Positions 1-8,541 are shown, counted from the first letter of the stretch. The stretch is 52,185 nt of DNA from an uncultured Lachnospiraceae bacterium (GCA_900317825.1 ONIH01000010.1:1-52185), one strand, 5' to 3'. Translations and numbers: made by a program. The notes: generated by a model not told the origin, from the letters alone.

Positions 1-120
1 GGATATGCTGTACATGAGCCAGACAGTGAGGATTCGATAGATATGATAATAAGCAGGGCAGATAACGAAATGTACATACAGAAGGCTGCATCTCACGCCG
101 CCCGCCCTGATTCCATCTGA
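1..120 (+). CDS. C-terminal end of a GGDEF-domain protein (partial)
   Basis: Frame 1 is open from the window edge to a TGA at 118-120 and gives 39 residues. The segment reads GYAVHEPDSEDS, then IISRADNEMYIQK, which fits the last strand and helix of a GGDEF domain (the usual pattern is a GxA strand followed by ADxxMYxxK). GGDEF proteins make cyclic di-GMP or are degenerate sensors; the catalytic GGDEF loop lies off the window, so activity cannot be judged. It is the only gene near the left edge read rightward, and it ends just before a hairpin followed by a T run that could terminate it. Confidence 0.6.
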   Translation, partial: GYAVHEPDSEDSIDMIISRADNEMYIQKAASHAARPDSI

Positions 121-139
121 ATCATGGGCTTAGTGAACT

Positions 140-166
140 ACCCATCACCTAAAGGTAATGGGTTTT
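140..166 (+). terminator. hairpin with T run after the GGDEF gene
   Basis: Arms at 140-149 and 154-163 pair over ten positions with one mismatch around a TAAA loop, and TTTT follows on the plus strand. This works as a rho-independent terminator for the GGDEF gene. From memory the hairpin also resembles the right ends of IS200/IS605-type elements in Firmicutes, but no transposase is seen beside it. Confidence 0.5.
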
Positions 167-194
167 CTGGCGGAGACTTTATAAATCTTATGCC

Positions 195-770
195 TTAAAA
201 CTTCGGCACATCTACCGTTATTACATTGCTCTTCAGTCCAAGTCGCTTTGCCATATCATCAGCCAGCCTGATGTGGAATGATGTTCCATCCTTTATTTTA
301 TCCAGTGTGTATACTTCCGCAGTAACCACGGTACCGTCGGAACGTTCTTCCTTGAATGGTATATCTATATCGCTTATACCCTTTTCTATTCCTGACTTTA
401 CATAGTCACCTCTGCATTTACCATCTATTACTTCATCTGATAGTCTCTCAGCAATCGATACTGTAGCGTGATCAGAGTTCAGCGTGACCTTATTTGTGGT
501 TATTACCACATCATTTATTTCCAGCGTATAACTGACCGATCCCTTCTTCACAGGAAGTGATTTATCTGTCTTATTATCCTGTTCTGACGTATCAGAATCC
601 TCTGACGTATCAGTCACGTCTGATTCAGTTTTTTCTTCTAAGGTTGACACCTCCGTTTTCTTCACCGGATCCCCGGAAGCATTACCCTTCTCTTTCTTCT
701 GTCCACATGCAGTAATAAAGGAAGCCGTCATGCAGGCTACCATCATCAATACAACAATTCTCCTCTTCAT
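195..770 (-). CDS. putative lipoprotein, unknown function
   Basis: A 191-residue protein with a lipoprotein signal: basic MKRR start, hydrophobic stretch and a TAC lipobox with Cys22 as the lipidation site. A Ser/Asp/Glu/Thr-rich linker (about residues 25-75) leads to a mixed globular domain (80-191) with no family I recognise. Its start overlaps the upstream gene by four bases (ATGA), so it is probably translated by coupling; GAGGTG precedes the ATG. It is the last gene of a three-gene unit with a membrane-anchored protein and a secreted C39-like peptidase, so it may work with that peptidase at the cell surface (inference). The coding DNA is AT-rich compared with genes from about 10 kb onward. 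Confidence 0.8.
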   Translation of the reverse strand: MKRRIVVLMMVACMTASFITACGQKKEKGNASGDPVKKTEVSTLEEKTESDVTDTSEDSDTSEQDNKTDKSLPVKKGSVSYTLEINDVVITTNKVTLNSDHATVSIAERLSDEVIDGKCRGDYVKSGIEKGISDIDIPFKEERSDGTVVTAEVYTLDKIKDGTSFHIRLADDMAKRLGLKSNVITVDVPKF

Positions 771-1816
771 ATAACACCTCTTGAAACATTCGTCTTAAGC
801 CTATTCAAATCAATTGACCTAACTTTTTTGTCATTGACAAAATATACCCGCTTATTTGATAAAAATACACCATTTTTATCACTTATCCACTTACCATCTT
901 GAACCTCTTCTGTCACAGAAGTATTCATAAACTCTATTTTCTTATTGTCAACCCTCAAAATTGTGGCATTTGGATCGCTTTTCTCTATATCATAATAATA
1001 TCTTGTACTAACATATCTGCTCTTATTTCCGGACAAAAATGACACTACCGAGAAACGTCTAGATACTATGGTTGTTTTACCATTACTAATATCATATTCA
1101 TAAATCTCTGACTTCGTATCATTATTAATCATGGAATCTTTGACTTTCACCTTTTGAAAAAGAAAAGATTTACAATTTCCGCCGGCAATAGACAAATAAT
1201 CTCCAGAGTATGCTCCTTCCTTTGTTCTACTCATATCAGCCCTTGCTATGGTTTCTTTGTGTCCGCTACTTGTATCGATAATAGAAACCCATGAATGAAT
1301 TTTATCTGTGCCATCTGAAGCACATTCTATAATATAATCTCCATTCAATACACAATACGGTTGTTTAACACAAGAGAAAGAATCAATAGTATTTTTTCCA
1401 TGTAAGCTAACCGCTGATAAATCACAATGCAATTTACCATTTTTTTCCATTTCTGCCTCACATACATATGATGCTTCAGCATTGCTTCCTATTAGATAAA
1501 ACGAATCAGGAGCTTTTTCGTCTGATATTTCAATGCATTTTGAACCATCATGCATGTTTTTCTTATAGAGCTTTTGCTTCCCATTCTCAGTTCCTTTATA
1601 TATTACATATGAATCCTTTACCAATATAATATCATCCGCCGATTTTGTAGTTATTTTACCAACGTATTCCGTAGAATGATGCTGGTTGAAATCATGTAAA
1701 GCAAAATGGTGTCTGTTGATTAAGATAATCGATACAACAAAGGCAACCATCAATAGAGCAATCATTATTAGGGTTATTAAATGATATCTGTATTGATGGT
1801 TAGAATTTCCTACCAT
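767..1816 (-). CDS. membrane-anchored extracytoplasmic protein, unknown function
   Basis: A 349-residue protein with one strong N-terminal membrane segment (about residues 13-34), followed by a long domain rich in short beta strands. Recurrent patterns such as LYKKNMHDG and IYEYDISNGKT resemble blades of DUF5050/WD40-like propellers, but I cannot assign a family. The topology suggests an N-terminal anchor with the body outside the cell. It overlaps the upstream peptidase gene by seven bases and the downstream lipoprotein by four, so the three are likely co-translated. The ribosome site is weak (AGG about eight bases before the ATG), which fits coupling. Base composition is very AT-rich. Confidence 0.75.
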   Translation of the reverse strand: MVGNSNHQYRYHLITLIMIALLMVAFVVSIILINRHHFALHDFNQHHSTEYVGKITTKSADDIILVKDSYVIYKGTENGKQKLYKKNMHDGSKCIEISDEKAPDSFYLIGSNAEASYVCEAEMEKNGKLHCDLSAVSLHGKNTIDSFSCVKQPYCVLNGDYIIECASDGTDKIHSWVSIIDTSSGHKETIARADMSRTKEGAYSGDYLSIAGGNCKSFLFQKVKVKDSMINNDTKSEIYEYDISNGKTTIVSRRFSVVSFLSGNKSRYVSTRYYYDIEKSDPNATILRVDNKKIEFMNTSVTEEVQDGKWISDKNGVFLSNKRVYFVNDKKVRSIDLNRLKTNVSRGVI

Positions 1817-2505
1817 ATCATTGCCTGTCTAAAATGGTTGCTGTTAACATTGTATAATTCATCAGCTGTACACCACCGATTTCCAAATGCTTTCCAGTAT
1901 GGATCTGTTATTCTGATCCTCACATCATGTCCTGTTTTTGAGTCAATACCACTTGTATTAATATAATGACCCTTTGTAGTATACGGCCACTCACTCGTAT
2001 TAGATGCCTTAATATCAAGGACAACCGGTTTCTCTTTTTTTATATCGGTCTCTATACGATTCATCCAAGTTGACTCACTACCAATCTGATTATATCTGTA
2101 GGTTTTTGAGGTCTTCTGGTTAAGCACGTCTCTAATTTTTGGCATTTCAGTTCCTTGGCTTGTTGTCCCGAGCAGACGTGCGTAAGTGTCTTGAGAAGCT
2201 GATGATCCATTTAAGTAGTCTATAACCTGCCTGGTTGTAGCTGGCCCGCAGTAATGGCCATTTTCTTGCTGAAACGGTGTTACTGCAAGCGTCCCATAAT
2301 ACCCGGTATCATATACCCTCCTAATTATTGTTCTAGAATTTTTCTCATCTGGAGCACAATCATAGGGAACAAATGGTGCCCCCTCTTCATAGCTGTAATC
2401 CCCATCAAGCATTTCATCTGCATGACAAGAAACACTGAGAGCTTCTCCCATTCCAAGCACCGCTACTGCAGCCGTTAACACTGAAACGAATTTTAGTAAT
2501 TTCAT
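1810..2505 (-). CDS. secreted C39-like papain-fold cysteine peptidase
   Basis: A 231-residue protein with an N-terminal signal peptide (about residues 1-29). The mature part carries the C39-family pattern: GHYCGPA with the presumed nucleophile Cys, a later KGHYIN with the His, and an ITDPY with the Asp. C39 domains usually cut double-glycine leaders when fused to exporters; this one is free-standing, exported and lacks an ABC partner, so its substrate is unknown. It is the first gene of a coupled three-gene unit. A good AGGAGG lies before the ATG, and a TATAAT -10 lies about 55 bases upstream. Related inactive C39-like proteins exist, so proteolysis is likely but not proven. Confidence 0.75.
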   Translation of the reverse strand: MKLLKFVSVLTAAVAVLGMGEALSVSCHADEMLDGDYSYEEGAPFVPYDCAPDEKNSRTIIRRVYDTGYYGTLAVTPFQQENGHYCGPATTRQVIDYLNGSSASQDTYARLLGTTSQGTEMPKIRDVLNQKTSKTYRYNQIGSESTWMNRIETDIKKEKPVVLDIKASNTSEWPYTTKGHYINTSGIDSKTGHDVRIRITDPYWKAFGNRWCTADELYNVNSNHFRQAMIW

Positions 2506-2557
2506 ATTAAACCTCCTATCTAAATGCTTACGAAAACACTATCAAGATACAACATGA

Positions 2558-2563
2558 ATTATA
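2558..2563 (-). promoter_or_regulatory. -10 box upstream of the C39-like peptidase operon
   Basis: A perfect TATAAT on the minus strand lies 53 bases before the peptidase start. The hexamer 17 bases further up (TTACAA) is a weak -35, and a TTGACA is present 23 bases away, too far for standard spacing. An activator, perhaps the adjacent AraC protein, could be needed (inference). Confidence 0.35.
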
Positions 2564-2588
2564 CAATTCTACCTATAGCTTGTAAATG

Positions 2589-3419
2589 TCAAAAAAGGAC
2601 ATCACGCATTCTGGTAAAAGATAATCCAGTCATCCTTTTACAGAAACGGCTTAATTGGAACTCGTCACTGAAGCCGTAATTCTCAGCAACATTTCGTTGA
2701 GAAATTCCGAACGGATTTTCAATACAACCTCTTATCATAAATTGGAATCTAATAATATCAAGCATTTCCTTAAGCCCATAGCCTAAATAATGTTTAGATA
2801 TCCTTCTAAGCTGTCTATTGCTTAAAAATAAATCATTCTCAAGGTTTTTCAATGAATACATACCTTGGCTATTAATAAATAAGTTACATATCTTTGCTGC
2901 ATCCTCTAATCCATTATCGTGGGATACCTGTTTAAAATAGATTTTTTCGAACAGCGATACCTTATCCTCAAAACACATTTCAGTAGTCACATCATAAAAC
3001 TCATCCAGTTTCATATCACTTATATTTAAGAACTCATTAATATGACACAACTGCGGCATAATGTTCCAACAGCCAAAAATCCGCTCAAACCCTCCCGGCA
3101 GAAATCTTACTCCAAACGCATGCCGATTTACCAGCATATCATATGAATAAAACTCCATTTTAACACCACTTCTAATAACTAATGTATTTGAAAAAGATTC
3201 ATTCGGAAAGAAAATCAAATCTGTACATCCATCCGGAAGCAGCGGGAAGGCTTTCTTATTCATACCAGTGAAATTGAAATCATAAAAGCATGATACTATC
3301 CCTTCCAACATATGTTTGCCGCATGTAACCACATGTCTCTTGTAGGAAGGAAATTTTTCATCAAATTGAAACGGTAAATATACATTGTTATTAATGTTGC
3401 TATCAGTCTTTTCACTCAT
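2589..3419 (-). CDS. AraC-family transcriptional regulator
   Basis: A 276-residue protein. The N-terminal part (about 15-115) looks like a DUF6597-type sensing domain, and the C-terminal about 90 residues form the AraC double helix-turn-helix, with the LSNRQLRRISKHYLG and VAENYGFSDEFQLSRFCKRMTG segments typical of the two helices. It lies on the same strand and 83 bases upstream of the secreted-peptidase cassette, and shares its AT-rich composition, so it is the best candidate for its regulator. The intervening DNA has a -10 box but no terminator. The inducer cannot be read from the sequence. Confidence 0.85.
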   Translation of the reverse strand: MSEKTDSNINNNVYLPFQFDEKFPSYKRHVVTCGKHMLEGIVSCFYDFNFTGMNKKAFPLLPDGCTDLIFFPNESFSNTLVIRSGVKMEFYSYDMLVNRHAFGVRFLPGGFERIFGCWNIMPQLCHINEFLNISDMKLDEFYDVTTEMCFEDKVSLFEKIYFKQVSHDNGLEDAAKICNLFINSQGMYSLKNLENDLFLSNRQLRRISKHYLGYGLKEMLDIIRFQFMIRGCIENPFGISQRNVAENYGFSDEFQLSRFCKRMTGLSFTRMRDVLF

Positions 3420-3489
3420 TCAAATCTCCTCTATATGAATCTCACCTTGAAAGCCATCCAGTCCTCAAAATGTAAGAATGCATTATCAG

Positions 3490-3900
3490 CTAGTCAGAAA
3501 TCGCGCCCTCCCACTCTGCTTCCTCACCCGGGCCACTTACCTCAAGACCGTAAGGCACCCGAATCGGCTTTCCCTCCGGGGTGACAGCGACATAGGTCAG
3601 ATAAGCACGGTTTATAGGGACACGCATCCCGACCTCATTCTCGCGGTAAGAGTCAACTCTGACCTCCATGGACGAGTTTCCTACATGAGTCACCTTCCCG
3701 ATCATCACCACCATATCATTTAGTCTGGTCTCCGCCTTGAAGGTCAGATTGTCAACTGATGCAGTGATCACCTCATGGGTGGAATGTCTCATAGCTGTCA
3801 TTCCACCGACCTCATCTATCCATTCCATAAGCCTGCCGCCAAATCTCGAAAGTTCGACCGTCTTTGTAGGGCGGTCATCATGGTTCCCAAACTGACTCAT
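3490..3900 (-). CDS. acyl-CoA thioesterase, hotdog fold (YciA/BACH-like)
   Basis: A 136-residue hotdog-fold protein. The helix segment FGGRLMEWIDEVGG, followed by MTAMRHSTHEVITASVD, matches the acyl-CoA hydrolase subgroup in which an Asp or Glu of this helix region acts in thioester hydrolysis. Such enzymes release CoA from acyl-CoAs. I chose the ATG at 3900 (MSQFG) because GAGG sits nine bases before it; an in-frame ATG 15 bases upstream lacks a ribosome site and would overlap that GAGG. The gene is alone, with its own extended -10 promoter and a leader hairpin. Substrate chain length cannot be told. Confidence 0.85.
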   Translation of the reverse strand: MSQFGNHDDRPTKTVELSRFGGRLMEWIDEVGGMTAMRHSTHEVITASVDNLTFKAETRLNDMVVMIGKVTHVGNSSMEVRVDSYRENEVGMRVPINRAYLTYVAVTPEGKPIRVPYGLEVSGPGEEAEWEGAISD

Positions 3901-3926
3901 TATCTTTGACCTCATCTGTTATTTTC

Positions 3927-3949
3927 TAAAAAGGCGGAAATATCCGCCT
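3927..3949 (-). terminator. leader hairpin (possible attenuator) before the thioesterase gene
   Basis: Seven-base arms (AGGCGGA and TCCGCCT, 3932-3938 and 3943-3949) with a four-base loop are followed on the minus strand by TTTTT. The hairpin lies between the predicted transcription start near 3961 and the thioesterase ATG, so it could act as an attenuator or as a 5' stabiliser. Confidence 0.45.
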
Positions 3950-3967
3950 GGTTTTACTGATTTTTTA

Positions 3968-3976
3968 ATTATAACA
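3968..3976 (-). promoter_or_regulatory. extended -10 promoter for the thioesterase gene
   Basis: On the minus strand TGTTATAAT is a perfect extended -10 (TGnTATAAT). The -35 region is poor, which is common with extended -10 promoters. The predicted start near 3961 gives a leader of about 60 bases. Confidence 0.5.
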
Positions 3977-4075
3977 TACTTATGTTACCATTCACAGCCA
4001 ATTCCATCTATGATGTAATGGAATGACGGGGCGCTTCTCGGGAGTTTGACAGTTTTTTCATAGCCCATACCTTTC

Positions 4076-4101
4076 AAAGCCTCCGATGGCTTTATTTTTT
4101 T
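4076..4101 (+). terminator. rho-independent terminator upstream of the transposase remnant
   Basis: Arms AAAGCC (4076-4081) and GGCTTT (4088-4093) with a six-base loop are followed by ATTTTTTT. No plus-strand gene lies upstream within reach, so this may belong to the end of an insertion element, where terminators often block read-through into the transposase. Confidence 0.5.
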
Positions 4102-4191
4102 GTCAAATTTGTATTTTGTGCTTGCACGTTACTTTAAGATACTGTGTAATAGGCTTATATGATCCTTGAACAGCTGAAAGGCGATATCTTA

Positions 4192-4428
4192 ATGAGACTT
4201 GGATGGACAAACAACAACGGGACATATACTTACAGAGCCATAAAGACCGTCCGTGATAAAGGTGTTGACGGTAAGCCGTCCAAAAACAGATCTGTTACAG
4301 TAAAAAAGTTTGGGCCAGATAAGTACATACGTGAGACATATGGTGTGACAGATGCAAAATCCAGGGCTAAGGAGCATTTTAAAGAAATGTTCGATGGCAT
4401 AAACAGATCAATCAATGAGCCGTCTTAA
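4192..4428 (+). pseudogene. N-terminal remnant of a transposase (IS1634-like)
   Basis: A 78-residue reading frame. The segments YRAIKTVRDKG, VKKFGPDKYIRETYG and DAKSRAKEHF resemble the N-terminal lead-in of IS1634/IS4-group transposases, which are normally about 500-600 residues. The DDE catalytic domain is absent, so the frame is a remnant or a decayed element. I chose the ATG at 4192 because AAAGG sits about 12 bases upstream; an in-frame ATG at 4159 is possible. An eight-base inverted repeat (TTTGACAG at 4045-4052, CTGTCAAA at 4528-4535) encloses it and may mark old element ends. A small host protein remains an alternative. Confidence 0.4.
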
Positions 4429-4440
4429 TAATATACAATT

Positions 4441-4482
4441 ATAAAAATGAGCTGTGAGAAATTATGTAATTTCTCACAGCTC
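4441..4482 (-). terminator. terminator of the galactan operon
   Basis: A perfect 16-base inverted repeat (4449-4464 and 4467-4482) with a two-base centre lies about 50 bases beyond the stop of the 556-residue galactanase. On the minus strand it is followed by ATTTTTAT, a suitable U run. Confidence 0.75.
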
Positions 4483-4530
4483 CAAAGCAATTTTCCAGTT
4501 ATTAATTCATGTCAAAATGTTTTTTACCTG

Positions 4531-6201
4531 TCAAAACGATGTTTCAATTTTGTATAAATTAATACCGTTCCTCTCTGAATAGAAATATAAATTTTGACCT
4601 TTTCCAGTGTTAGTAATTGATACCGTTTCTGGCGAGGTAGAGTTTATCTTCCTTTTTGATATTGTGTTTCCATTATTGTCACTACATATCAATGTTCTGG
4701 AGCCTTTATCACCTGCCAAAATAAGTGTCACCTTTGCTCCAGAAGGCACATAAACTGATACAGACCTTTGAGAGATGGAGCCTCCGCCAGATAATGCCAG
4801 GTAGCCATCATAGTCCTCCCAATTATATTTAATATACGAAGGCACATATATCACTGGCTTAGCTGAATTTGCCTTAATAGTCAGGTCATTTATAGTTTTA
4901 TCAGTTGAAAGTTTTCCAATTTTGCTAAAAGCTGCATCTGAAAATTTCCACGACCATCCATATTTACGCATAGCTCTAAATGCCTTAATGGAACTCAGTG
5001 CATTTCCATTGTTGTCAAACAATGTATTATTATCCCATGAGCTACACTCATTTTCTCCTGAATAGCTTGCACTATAAGACTTAGCATATTGGTTTGCCCA
5101 GCCGGTTCCAAACTTTTTTGAATTTTCTTTGGTAGTTCCAATCATTTCAGGGCCCCAGTAAAAAGCACCTAATCCATAACCTCTCGTCTCTGAGTTCTGA
5201 TTCAGATCAGACATTGTCTTATATATATCAAGCATTGCCTCTTCCTGCCCTGCTACACTAATGTCATAATCTGCTGCAGCCATGTCATTTACTGACCAGA
5301 TATTATTACCTGAGTCATCATGATTATCGAAAGTGTATGGATATGCAGTTTCAGCTATAACTACTTTTTTATCGTAGTTATTAACTATTTTCTTCATGGC
5401 CTTTTTTAAATCCGATACATGACCGAACCAGAACGGATAAGCTGAAAGTGCAACCACATCGTAATTTACCCCCTGCTTTTTCGCCTGTTCCGCATACCAA
5501 TCTGCGTTTGTAATTGGGTCAGTAAAATGTAATGCTTTCAGTACTGCCTTATCACCTGTAAGACTGTATTTTTTATTTATAGCATCAACTGCGTTACAGC
5601 CGCTTTTCATTCCTTCAGCAACTCCTGTTGATAAGTCCCATACTCCGTCGAACAGGCCACCCATCCCACTCATAGAACCGTTTGTTTCATTACCTATTTG
5701 CACCATTCCTACAGTTGCGCCTGTTTTAATAATGCTATCCAATGATTTATAGGTAAAATCGTATATAGCTTTTGCCTTTTGTGACGTTGTGTAATTTTTC
5801 CACTGCAATGGAGCATTCTGCAAAGATGGGTCAGCCCAGAAATCAGAATACTGAAAGTCGATAAAAAGAGGAACGCCTAACTTTGCCGCTCTATTTCCAA
5901 TGTTAATTGCATTCTGCAAATCACAATTACCACCGCCATAACCATTCCCCTGAGCGTCATACGGATTATTCCATATTCTTACTCTAAAGTAATTCACACC
6001 ATAGTTATGTAGAATGGTCAGAGCATCTTCTTTCTGTCCATTCTCATAGCCATATTTTGTACCTGCTTTTTCATATGCCGGAACACTTGATACATCTGCA
6101 CCACACATAAGCTCTTCCGAGGCCATACATGGTATTCCTGTAATTCCTATTGCCAAAGATGATGCAAGTATTGCTGATATTATTTTTATTTTTCTTAGCA
6201 T
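4531..6201 (-). CDS. secreted endo-beta-1,4-galactanase, GH53
   Basis: A 556-residue exported enzyme expected to cut beta-1,4-galactan side chains of pectin. A signal peptide (1-27) is followed by a GH53 barrel (about 30-400) containing RVRIWNNPYD, the acid/base Glu172 in GNETN and the nucleophile Glu284 in VIAETAYP. The C-terminal about 140 residues form a beta-rich module ending LYFYSERNGINLY, similar to tails on secreted pectinases (from memory). It follows the permease gene by 16 bases, so it is the distal gene of the transporter operon. It is more AT-rich than the second galactanase at 10219, and its stop codon falls inside a possible transposon terminal repeat. Confidence 0.93.
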   Translation of the reverse strand: MLRKIKIISAILASSLAIGITGIPCMASEELMCGADVSSVPAYEKAGTKYGYENGQKEDALTILHNYGVNYFRVRIWNNPYDAQGNGYGGGNCDLQNAINIGNRAAKLGVPLFIDFQYSDFWADPSLQNAPLQWKNYTTSQKAKAIYDFTYKSLDSIIKTGATVGMVQIGNETNGSMSGMGGLFDGVWDLSTGVAEGMKSGCNAVDAINKKYSLTGDKAVLKALHFTDPITNADWYAEQAKKQGVNYDVVALSAYPFWFGHVSDLKKAMKKIVNNYDKKVVIAETAYPYTFDNHDDSGNNIWSVNDMAAADYDISVAGQEEAMLDIYKTMSDLNQNSETRGYGLGAFYWGPEMIGTTKENSKKFGTGWANQYAKSYSASYSGENECSSWDNNTLFDNNGNALSSIKAFRAMRKYGWSWKFSDAAFSKIGKLSTDKTINDLTIKANSAKPVIYVPSYIKYNWEDYDGYLALSGGGSISQRSVSVYVPSGAKVTLILAGDKGSRTLICSDNNGNTISKRKINSTSPETVSITNTGKGQNLYFYSERNGINLYKIETSF

Positions 6202-6217
6202 TTTATCTCTCTTTGTT

Positions 6218-7081
6218 TTATCCTTTCACTGCTCCGCCTGTGATGCCTTCTACATAGAATTTCTGCATTATAATGAATAGGATACCGATAGGTACACCTA
6301 CCAGGATACCGCCTGCGCAGAATCTTGTAAAGTATTCAGGAAGAAGGCTTCTCTCGAGCATATTATAAAGTCCTATTGCAACAGTCCAGTCCTTTGACAA
6401 TCCTGAATTAAGTATTATTTTTGCAAAAATAAAATCAGTCCATGGTGCAAGAAATGAACTTATTACCGTATAAACGACAATCGGCTTTGACAGAGGAAGA
6501 ACTATTTGAAAAAACACCCTTGCTTCCGATGCGCCTTCCAGATATGCCGCTTCACGTAGTGAATCCGGGATTGTGTCAAAGAATCCCTTAGCTATCAGAT
6601 ACCCTAAAGCCGAAGAGCCTGAATAAACAAGTATCATACCAAAATGACTGTTAGTCAGGTTAATACTTTTTAGGATGAAGTAAATAGCTATCATCGACAG
6701 GAAACCTGGAAACAGCTGCAGCATTACACCGATATTCATAAGTGCTTTACGTCCTTTAAACCTCATGCAACTCATAGCATAAGCAGTCATAAGAACAAAC
6801 ATTGTCGAGATAAGCATCGTGAATATAGCTATGATAAGAGTATTCAGGAACCATCTCGGAAACTGTACTACATTATCCGAATGAAAAAGAACTCTATCAA
6901 ACTGTTTCACGCTCCAGACTTTAGGAAAGAACCTGCTCGTATCCATTCCATCATATTCCGAAAATGCTGTAACAAGCAGCCACACTATTGGAATGAGCCA
7001 GATAACAGCAAGAATAGTGAGGATAACGTGAACCACAACAGTTTCTTTTACATGTCCATTTTTTGTTTTCGCCTTTGTCAT
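6218..7081 (-). CDS. ganQ: ABC transporter permease, galacto-oligosaccharide type (MalG-like)
   Basis: A 287-residue inner-membrane permease with about six transmembrane segments and the EAA loop (EAAYLEGASEARVFFQIVLP, about residues 180-199) that docks to the ATPase. The MalG/CUT1 family imports oligosaccharides. Its start overlaps the stop of the MalF-like gene by four bases, so the two are coupled. Galactan-derived oligosaccharides are the likely substrate, because secreted galactanases flank the cluster. No ATPase gene is present, so a shared MsmX-type ATPase from elsewhere is needed (inference). Confidence 0.9.
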   Translation of the reverse strand: MTKAKTKNGHVKETVVVHVILTILAVIWLIPIVWLLVTAFSEYDGMDTSRFFPKVWSVKQFDRVLFHSDNVVQFPRWFLNTLIIAIFTMLISTMFVLMTAYAMSCMRFKGRKALMNIGVMLQLFPGFLSMIAIYFILKSINLTNSHFGMILVYSGSSALGYLIAKGFFDTIPDSLREAAYLEGASEARVFFQIVLPLSKPIVVYTVISSFLAPWTDFIFAKIILNSGLSKDWTVAIGLYNMLERSLLPEYFTRFCAGGILVGVPIGILFIIMQKFYVEGITGGAVKG

Positions 7082-8541
7082 CTAAATGTCTCCTCTCTAT
7101 CTCCTTTTATTAAAAAGTTAAATGCAAACAGAGTAAACACTGCACAGATTACAAAAACGCAGATACCTATTACAGATGCCATCTTGTAGTTATACTTATC
7201 TGATGTCAGTCTGAAAAGCCATGTCACAAGCAAATCCACTTCCTGGCCGCTCGATGCTGCCAGTTTCTGGTCCGTAGTCGTGTAAAAGTTATTCGTTAGC
7301 AGATATATGACATTAAAGTTATTGATATTTCCTGTAAACTGTGTCACAAGATAAGGTCCAGTTATAAAGAGCATATAAGGCATTGTTATGTTCCTGAATA
7401 TCTGAAACTTATTTGCTCCATCTATCATAGCTGATTCTTTCAGATCAGATGGGATATTCAAAAGGACGCCTGTCGTAATAAGCATCAGATAAGGCACACC
7501 TACCCAGATATTTATCATGACAATAGATGCTTTCGCCCATCCCGGTGAAGTCAGAAACGGGATATAGTTAGTACTTATCAACCCTATACTTTTCAAAAAA
7601 CCTACAAAGCCAATTTTCTGAAGGAAAGTATTTACGATTCCTGTATCTGCATAAAAGTTTCTCATCATAAGAAGAGTTACAAACTGCGGTATTGCTATCG
7701 TTATAACGAAAAGTGTACGCCACATCTTCTTAAAACGCGTATATTTATAATTAATTAGTAATGACAGGATTATGCCGCCAAAATAGGTAGTTGCTGTTGC
7801 CAGAACTGCCCAGAGAAGGGTCCATCCAAGAATTTTTCCAAAGCTGTATCCAAAGCTCATCGTCAGGGAATTGCTGAAAAGTGCCTTGAAGTTCTTAAGA
7901 CCTACCCAATGAAACAGGAATGCCGGCGGCATATGCTTCCTGTCATAGTTAGTAAATGCCACTGCTATCATAACTATCAGTGGAAATATATTAAAAACTA
8001 TGATGCCTAGGATTGGAAAGAACAGAAGTGTTATGTGAAATTTTCTGTTCAGCAGATCATGCAGATCATCCCGGAAAGTGTTTATATGTCTTCCTGCCTC
8101 CACGTCCTGCTGGATATGATAAACTGTTATCTCATTTGCCATCCAGAGGATCAGAGCCACTATTATCATGACCAGTGAAATAGAGCCAAAGAGAAGAATA
8201 AGAAGTGAATTATCATAGTGATTCATCTCATTCTTCATAGTGTCAGGATTATATACTATTTCCTGCTGCACAGTTCCAAGAGTCGGTAGTTTTGCTATAT
8301 AGCCTACACCGATCAGAGCTGTATAAGCTATAACTCCGATTTCAAGAAGCGTCACAATAATTCCTTTTATTATCTGCTTTCTTCGCCAGTAACCGACGCC
8401 GCAGATCAGAAGAGACAGCTTCACTGAAGCATCGCCCTGTGCCACAGCTATACCAAATCTTTTAAAAAAATCCCCTATTGCAGAGAAAAACGCTACGACC
8501 GGGTTTGCTCTTTTCTCTACAACCTGTGTTATATCTGCCAT
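7078..8541 (-). CDS. ganP: ABC transporter permease, galacto-oligosaccharide type (MalF-like)
   Basis: A 487-residue permease, long like MalF because of extra N-terminal membrane segments. The first about 150 residues carry two or three helices and an extracytoplasmic stretch; the core (about 175-480) holds six helices and the EAA loop, ESAMIDGANKFQIFRNITMP. It forms a heterodimer with the downstream MalG-like partner. AGAAAGG precedes the ATG. A hairpin sits between this gene and the upstream binding-protein gene, which may lower its expression relative to the binding protein. Confidence 0.9.
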   Translation of the reverse strand: MADITQVVEKRANPVVAFFSAIGDFFKRFGIAVAQGDASVKLSLLICGVGYWRRKQIIKGIIVTLLEIGVIAYTALIGVGYIAKLPTLGTVQQEIVYNPDTMKNEMNHYDNSLLILLFGSISLVMIIVALILWMANEITVYHIQQDVEAGRHINTFRDDLHDLLNRKFHITLLFFPILGIIVFNIFPLIVMIAVAFTNYDRKHMPPAFLFHWVGLKNFKALFSNSLTMSFGYSFGKILGWTLLWAVLATATTYFGGIILSLLINYKYTRFKKMWRTLFVITIAIPQFVTLLMMRNFYADTGIVNTFLQKIGFVGFLKSIGLISTNYIPFLTSPGWAKASIVMINIWVGVPYLMLITTGVLLNIPSDLKESAMIDGANKFQIFRNITMPYMLFITGPYLVTQFTGNINNFNVIYLLTNNFYTTTDQKLAASSGQEVDLLVTWLFRLTSDKYNYKMASVIGICVFVICAVFTLFAFNFLIKGDREETFR

